IMG/VR virus record: IMGVR_UViG_3300042691_008999
Coordinates: 1 to 23,705 of that record
Length of the DNA: 23,705 bases
Reading direction: 5' to 3' (one strand)
Origin: a virus
Under the pieces are notes generated by a model, which was given only the letters and a program-made list of their open reading frames with translations, did not search any database and was not told the DNA's origin. Position numbers and translations under genes: made by a program. This document shows positions 21,657 through 23,705 of the stretch, piece by piece (the stretch's first letter is position 1; every line of letters begins with the position of its first letter).

Positions 21657-21904
21657 ACTACTTCTTCAGCTATACCGAGAATTTCTGCTAGAATTAGTAA
21701 ACTACCTGCATACCAGAACATACTGTAACACAACGCAACACCAGCCGCAATTCTAATACCACTTTTGGCAAAACTAATGTACTTGTGTTTTATAGGATCT
21801 GGGTGTCGATATTCTGCTTCAGGAACCTTATTAGATGCTAATACTGCATCAATCCTGTTTCTCAGATCTTTCATTACTTCTATATTTTGTTCGTATTCGG
21901 TCAT
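21653..21904 (-). CDS. Small membrane protein leading the gp44 operon (83 aa)
   Basis: The soluble N-terminus (MTEYEQNIEVMKDLRNRIDA) is followed by a hydrophobic C-terminal half (IRIAAGVALCYSMFWYAGSL and LILAEILGIAEEVV), with one or two membrane passes. No family recognised. AAGGAG lies 6 nt before ATG, and a sigma70-type promoter is directly upstream. It overlaps the cytidylyltransferase gene by 4 nt. Confidence 0.72.
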   Translation of the reverse strand: MTEYEQNIEVMKDLRNRIDAVLASNKVPEAEYRHPDPIKHKYISFAKSGIRIAAGVALCYSMFWYAGSLLILAEILGIAEEVV

Positions 21905-21927
21905 AAGATTCTCCTTTTTACTACCTA

Positions 21928-21956
21928 AGTATAAAGGTGAGAACAGGGCTTGTCAA
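21928..21956 (-). promoter_or_regulatory. Sigma70-type promoter for the gp44 operon
   Basis: TTGACA (21956-21951), a 17-nt spacer and TATACT (21933-21928) lie about 24 nt before the first gene. The -35 box is a perfect consensus; the -10 has one mismatch. The -35 box lies largely in the loop of the 9-bp hairpin at 21942-21966. Confidence 0.8.
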
Positions 21957-21966
21957 GAGCCCTGTT
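21942..21966. repeat. 9-bp inverted repeat around the -35 box
   Basis: AACAGGGCT (21942-21950) and AGCCCTGTT (21958-21966) are perfect arms with a 7-nt loop. There is no T-run on either side, so simple termination is less likely than a weak terminator for the GroES-like gene or an operator. Confidence 0.7.
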
Positions 21967-21980
21967 ACTCAAAAGAAAAA

Positions 21981-22367
21981 TTAGATAGTTTTGCTGAAGT
22001 CGTACATACCGCCTTCTGTTGGTGTAGAAAATTTTCCTAATTCCAAATCGGATGGTTTCTCATCTGCTGATGCTAGGATTCCGTCTGGATCAGCTCGCCA
22101 TATAGTAAATTTAGTGCCGTCATCTTCTTCGACTTCGATTCCTCGAGTCCAACGACCGTGTTCGAGTAGAATCCATTCGCCGACTTTAACATCAGTCTGC
22201 TCAGGGCCAATCGCGAATACTTTTGCCCAACGAGGCTTAACACCCTCGGACTTGCCATCATCACTACGGATAACAATACCACTAGCAGTAGTTTGCTCGC
22301 CAAAGTTCATATCTCGAACTAAGATATGTTTACGAATAGGTCTAATTTTGTTAGCTAGAGCTTTCAT
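21981..22367 (-). CDS. GroES-like co-chaperonin (T4 gp31 analogue)
   Basis: 128 residues. GroES-type beta-barrel features are IRPIRKHILVRDMNFGEQTT at the start, a mobile-loop region ASGIVIRSDDGKSEGV, then PRWAKVFAIGPEQTDVKVGE and WILLEHGRWTRGIEV. It should cap host GroEL, as T4 gp31 does for folding the major capsid protein. The C-terminal 45 residues (about 85-128) go beyond a standard GroES. It overlaps the 80-aa gene by 4 nt. Together with DnaJ, ClpA and deformylase it gives the phage a wide set of protein-handling genes. Confidence 0.85.
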   Translation of the reverse strand: MKALANKIRPIRKHILVRDMNFGEQTTASGIVIRSDDGKSEGVKPRWAKVFAIGPEQTDVKVGEWILLEHGRWTRGIEVEEDDGTKFTIWRADPDGILASADEKPSDLELGKFSTPTEGGMYDFSKTI

Positions 22368-22606
22368 ACGCCTCCTGTAGGATCCTCGTTAATTTCTTTT
22401 GAAGTTTGTTTGTTAGTAGTTTCTCGTAATACGTCTTCTCGTTTACGAATAATTTTTCCACCCGGGCCAAGTTCATCGCCACGAGCATTTACTTTTACGT
22501 TACCAACTGCAACAGTCATTTCATGTTGCATAGCCATTTTTTGCATATCAACTTCTTTACCTTGCATAGAACGGTAAACTTGTTTTGGTGTTTCTTTCAT
22601 TGCCAT
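22364..22606 (-). CDS. Conserved small phage protein (80 aa)
   Basis: Charged soluble protein with a block VNARGDELGPGGKIIRKRED that I recall as conserved in T4-like aquatic phages. The N-terminus is MAMKETPKQVYRSMQGKEVD. AGGAG lies 6 nt before ATG. The 4-nt overlap with the GroES-like gene suggests joint translation and possibly a shared role in capsid assembly, by position only. Confidence 0.75.
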   Translation of the reverse strand: MAMKETPKQVYRSMQGKEVDMQKMAMQHEMTVAVGNVKVNARGDELGPGGKIIRKREDVLRETTNKQTSKEINEDPTGGV

Positions 22607-22632
22607 AATAATCTCCTAGGACTGTGCTTTAC

Positions 22633-23148
22633 TTATCTCAGGAATTCCTGCCAGTCCAAATTAAATTTAATAGGGTCGATGCTATGAACACCTATTAAGT
22701 ATAATACATAACTTGCTACACTAGATCCACGTCCTACTCCCCATACTACACCTTCTTTTGAGCAAGTATCTACAAAATATTTTAACCAGCGTAGTAAATC
22801 TAGCATATTTCTTGCTTTGTACGCAGCCAATTCTTCTGCTAGTCTAGTACACTGAGGATCCCACGGCGGACATTGTTCTTTGAGCCATGCTTCTATATCC
22901 ATTTGTTTATATTCGCTAGGCATGTTCCAATTGTCTTGCATATATCGATCATAATCTTCAATGCTCAACTCATCATTAGCATTAATCGGCGGAACGAAGC
23001 TAAAATCTAAATGTTGTTCCAATTTAGTAGTTTCTTCTGTTCGATCGACAATAATAGTATCAGCAGAAGTTAGTTTGAAGCCACGATATAATGCTTCAAA
23101 TATATCTTGATCGTTAAGTATTGGATTTGAATATTGATCTAATCGCAT
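22633..23148 (-). CDS. DNA polymerase III alpha (DnaE)-like fragment
   Basis: 171 residues. The C-terminal part WGVGRGSSVASYVLYLIGVH (136-155), then SIDPIKFNLDWQEFLR, matches the DnaE block usually written [23 protein letters not shown]...FERFL. In DnaE this block precedes the catalytic aspartates; the present protein stops right there, so it lacks the polymerase active site. The N-terminal 110 residues (MRLDQYSNPILNDQDIFEAL, YMQDNWNMPSEYKQMDIEAW) look phage-specific. I recall equivalents in T4-like cyanophages. It may be a structural relic recruited for a replication-linked role. Confidence 0.8.
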   Translation of the reverse strand: MRLDQYSNPILNDQDIFEALYRGFKLTSADTIIVDRTEETTKLEQHLDFSFVPPINANDELSIEDYDRYMQDNWNMPSEYKQMDIEAWLKEQCPPWDPQCTRLAEELAAYKARNMLDLLRWLKYFVDTCSKEGVVWGVGRGSSVASYVLYLIGVHSIDPIKFNLDWQEFLR

Positions 23149-23157
23149 TCAACTATA

Positions 23158-23388
23158 TTAGTTGACTTTGATTAATTTGTCAAGACCTTTGTCCCGACTT
23201 TGGATCATTTTCTCGTATTCTTCTTGTTGTCTTCTGGACAAAGCCATTTTATAAGTGTCTAATGCTAAGACTATTTGATTTCTTAATTCTGGATTAGCTG
23301 TAGAGAAATACTTGCGAGTTAGATCACTTATTCGGTTTTCTAACTCGCTAATTTTAAGTTCATTAGTATCGTGTATTAATGGATGCAT
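23158..23388 (-). CDS. Small helical phage protein (76 aa)
   Basis: A charged, probably coiled-coil protein (MHPLIHDTNELKISELENRI, LALDTYKMALSRRQQEEYEK, ending RDKGLDKLIKVN). There is no membrane segment or enzyme motif. The gene lies 3 nt after the tail-fibre-like gene and 9 nt before the DnaE-like gene. I recall similar small proteins in T4-like aquatic phages; function unknown. Confidence 0.72.
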   Translation of the reverse strand: MHPLIHDTNELKISELENRISDLTRKYFSTANPELRNQIVLALDTYKMALSRRQQEEYEKMIQSRDKGLDKLIKVN

Positions 23389-23391
23389 AAA

Positions 23392-23705
23392 TTATGTTGC
23401 GTCACTGTCGTTAACCCACTGTGTGCCGCTCCATTTGAGTACTTGTCCAGCAATTACTCCGGATATAGCAACGTCTGTTAATTCGTCTAGTGTAGTAAAG
23501 CCTTGTGCAAAACTCTCACCGAATGCGCTGAGGAACGGTATTGCCTTCCATGTGTTTTCTTGGATACAAATATATAGATAATCTGAATCATATGATATTT
23601 GTCCAGCTTTTCCAGTTGAGCTAGCAGTGACAGGGGTTGAAATAATTTCAGCAGGTGTAACGCCTCCTATTTCACAGCCATTGTTACCAATTACGTACCA
23701 AGAGC
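23392..23705 (-). CDS. C-terminus of a tail-fibre/structural protein; runs off right edge
   Basis: About 104 residues visible, with no start in the window. The blocks GKAGQISYDSDYLYICIQEN (followed by TWKAIPFL) and TTLDELTDVAISGVIAGQVL (followed by KWSGTQWVNDSDAT) are typical of repeated beta segments at the ends of aquatic phage tail fibres and other large virion proteins. Which structural protein it is cannot be told. The stop is TAA at 23392-23394. Confidence 0.75.
   Translation of the reverse strand, partial: SWYVIGNNGCEIGGVTPAEIISTPVTASSTGKAGQISYDSDYLYICIQENTWKAIPFLSAFGESFAQGFTTLDELTDVAISGVIAGQVLKWSGTQWVNDSDAT

Noticed and set aside
21990-22380. 129-codon plus-strand open frame
   Set aside because: Antisense to the GroES-like gene, which has clear family motifs.
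23153-23181. TTGACA-17-TAATAT match before the DnaE-like gene (minus strand)
   Set aside because: The -10 is poor, the start codon is only a few nt away, and TTGACA is explained by codons of DKLIK in the 76-aa gene.
1-23705. Prophage borders, integrase, attachment sites or insertion sequences
   Set aside because: No recombinase gene, no flanking host genes and no terminal repeats are visible; the content fits a lytic myovirus.

Overview
This window looks like part of the genome of an uncultivated aquatic T4-like myovirus, related to the marine cyanophage/pelagiphage branch. The sequence is AT-rich and tightly packed, with many 1- to 23-nt gene overlaps. It carries T4-type replication genes (family B DNA polymerase, gp44 clamp loader, dCMP deaminase, GroES/gp31-like co-chaperonin, DsbA-like protein) beside genes typical of aquatic phages (PhoH, peptide deformylase, Dps, glycerol-phosphate-type cytidylyltransferase). 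I see no tRNA, rRNA, CRISPR, insertion sequence or host gene. The host cannot be named. Rz/Rz1-type spanins and a Sec-type signal peptide point to a Gram-negative host.

All genes but one (phoH) are on the minus strand. Reading down from 23705: the C-terminus of a tail-fibre-like protein; a 76-aa protein; a DNA polymerase III alpha-like fragment; an 80-aa protein; and a GroES-like protein. A sigma70-type promoter set in a hairpin follows. It leads a five-gene chain joined by 4-nt overlaps: small membrane protein, cytidylyltransferase, small membrane protein, gp44, dCMP deaminase. phoH (18777-19493, +) converges on this chain at a bidirectional terminator. Next come two conserved unknowns and a lysis region (GH19 endolysin, Rz-like and Rz1-like spanins, holin-like candidates, small membrane or secreted proteins). 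A consensus promoter inside a nested palindrome (about 14351-14399) then leads a proteostasis operon: DnaJ/CbpA, peptide deformylase, ClpA-like unfoldase and a 218-aa unknown.

From 10075 to 1715 lies a late-type cluster preceded by T4-late-promoter-like GATAAATA boxes. Many of its products start with a short peptide ending in L/I-x-E. That resembles the T4 capsid-targeting sequences cut by the gp21 prohead protease. The cluster includes a ligase-like nucleotidyltransferase, an HxGH adenylyltransferase (NMNAT-like), a Dps mini-ferritin, Lys/Glu-rich proteins, and a 415-aa protein with annexin-like, glycine-rich membrane and peptidoglycan-binding segments. My main hypothesis is that this is a cassette of internal head proteins, including enzymes, delivered with the DNA. 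The last gene ends at an A10 slippery site (A AAA AAG TAA). A -1 shift there adds 76 residues and ends at a terminator. After that terminator a further promoter leads the DsbA-like gene and the DNA polymerase, which starts at TTG and runs off the left edge.

Every gene-free stretch is shorter than 300 bases; the longest, 18622-18776, is described below.
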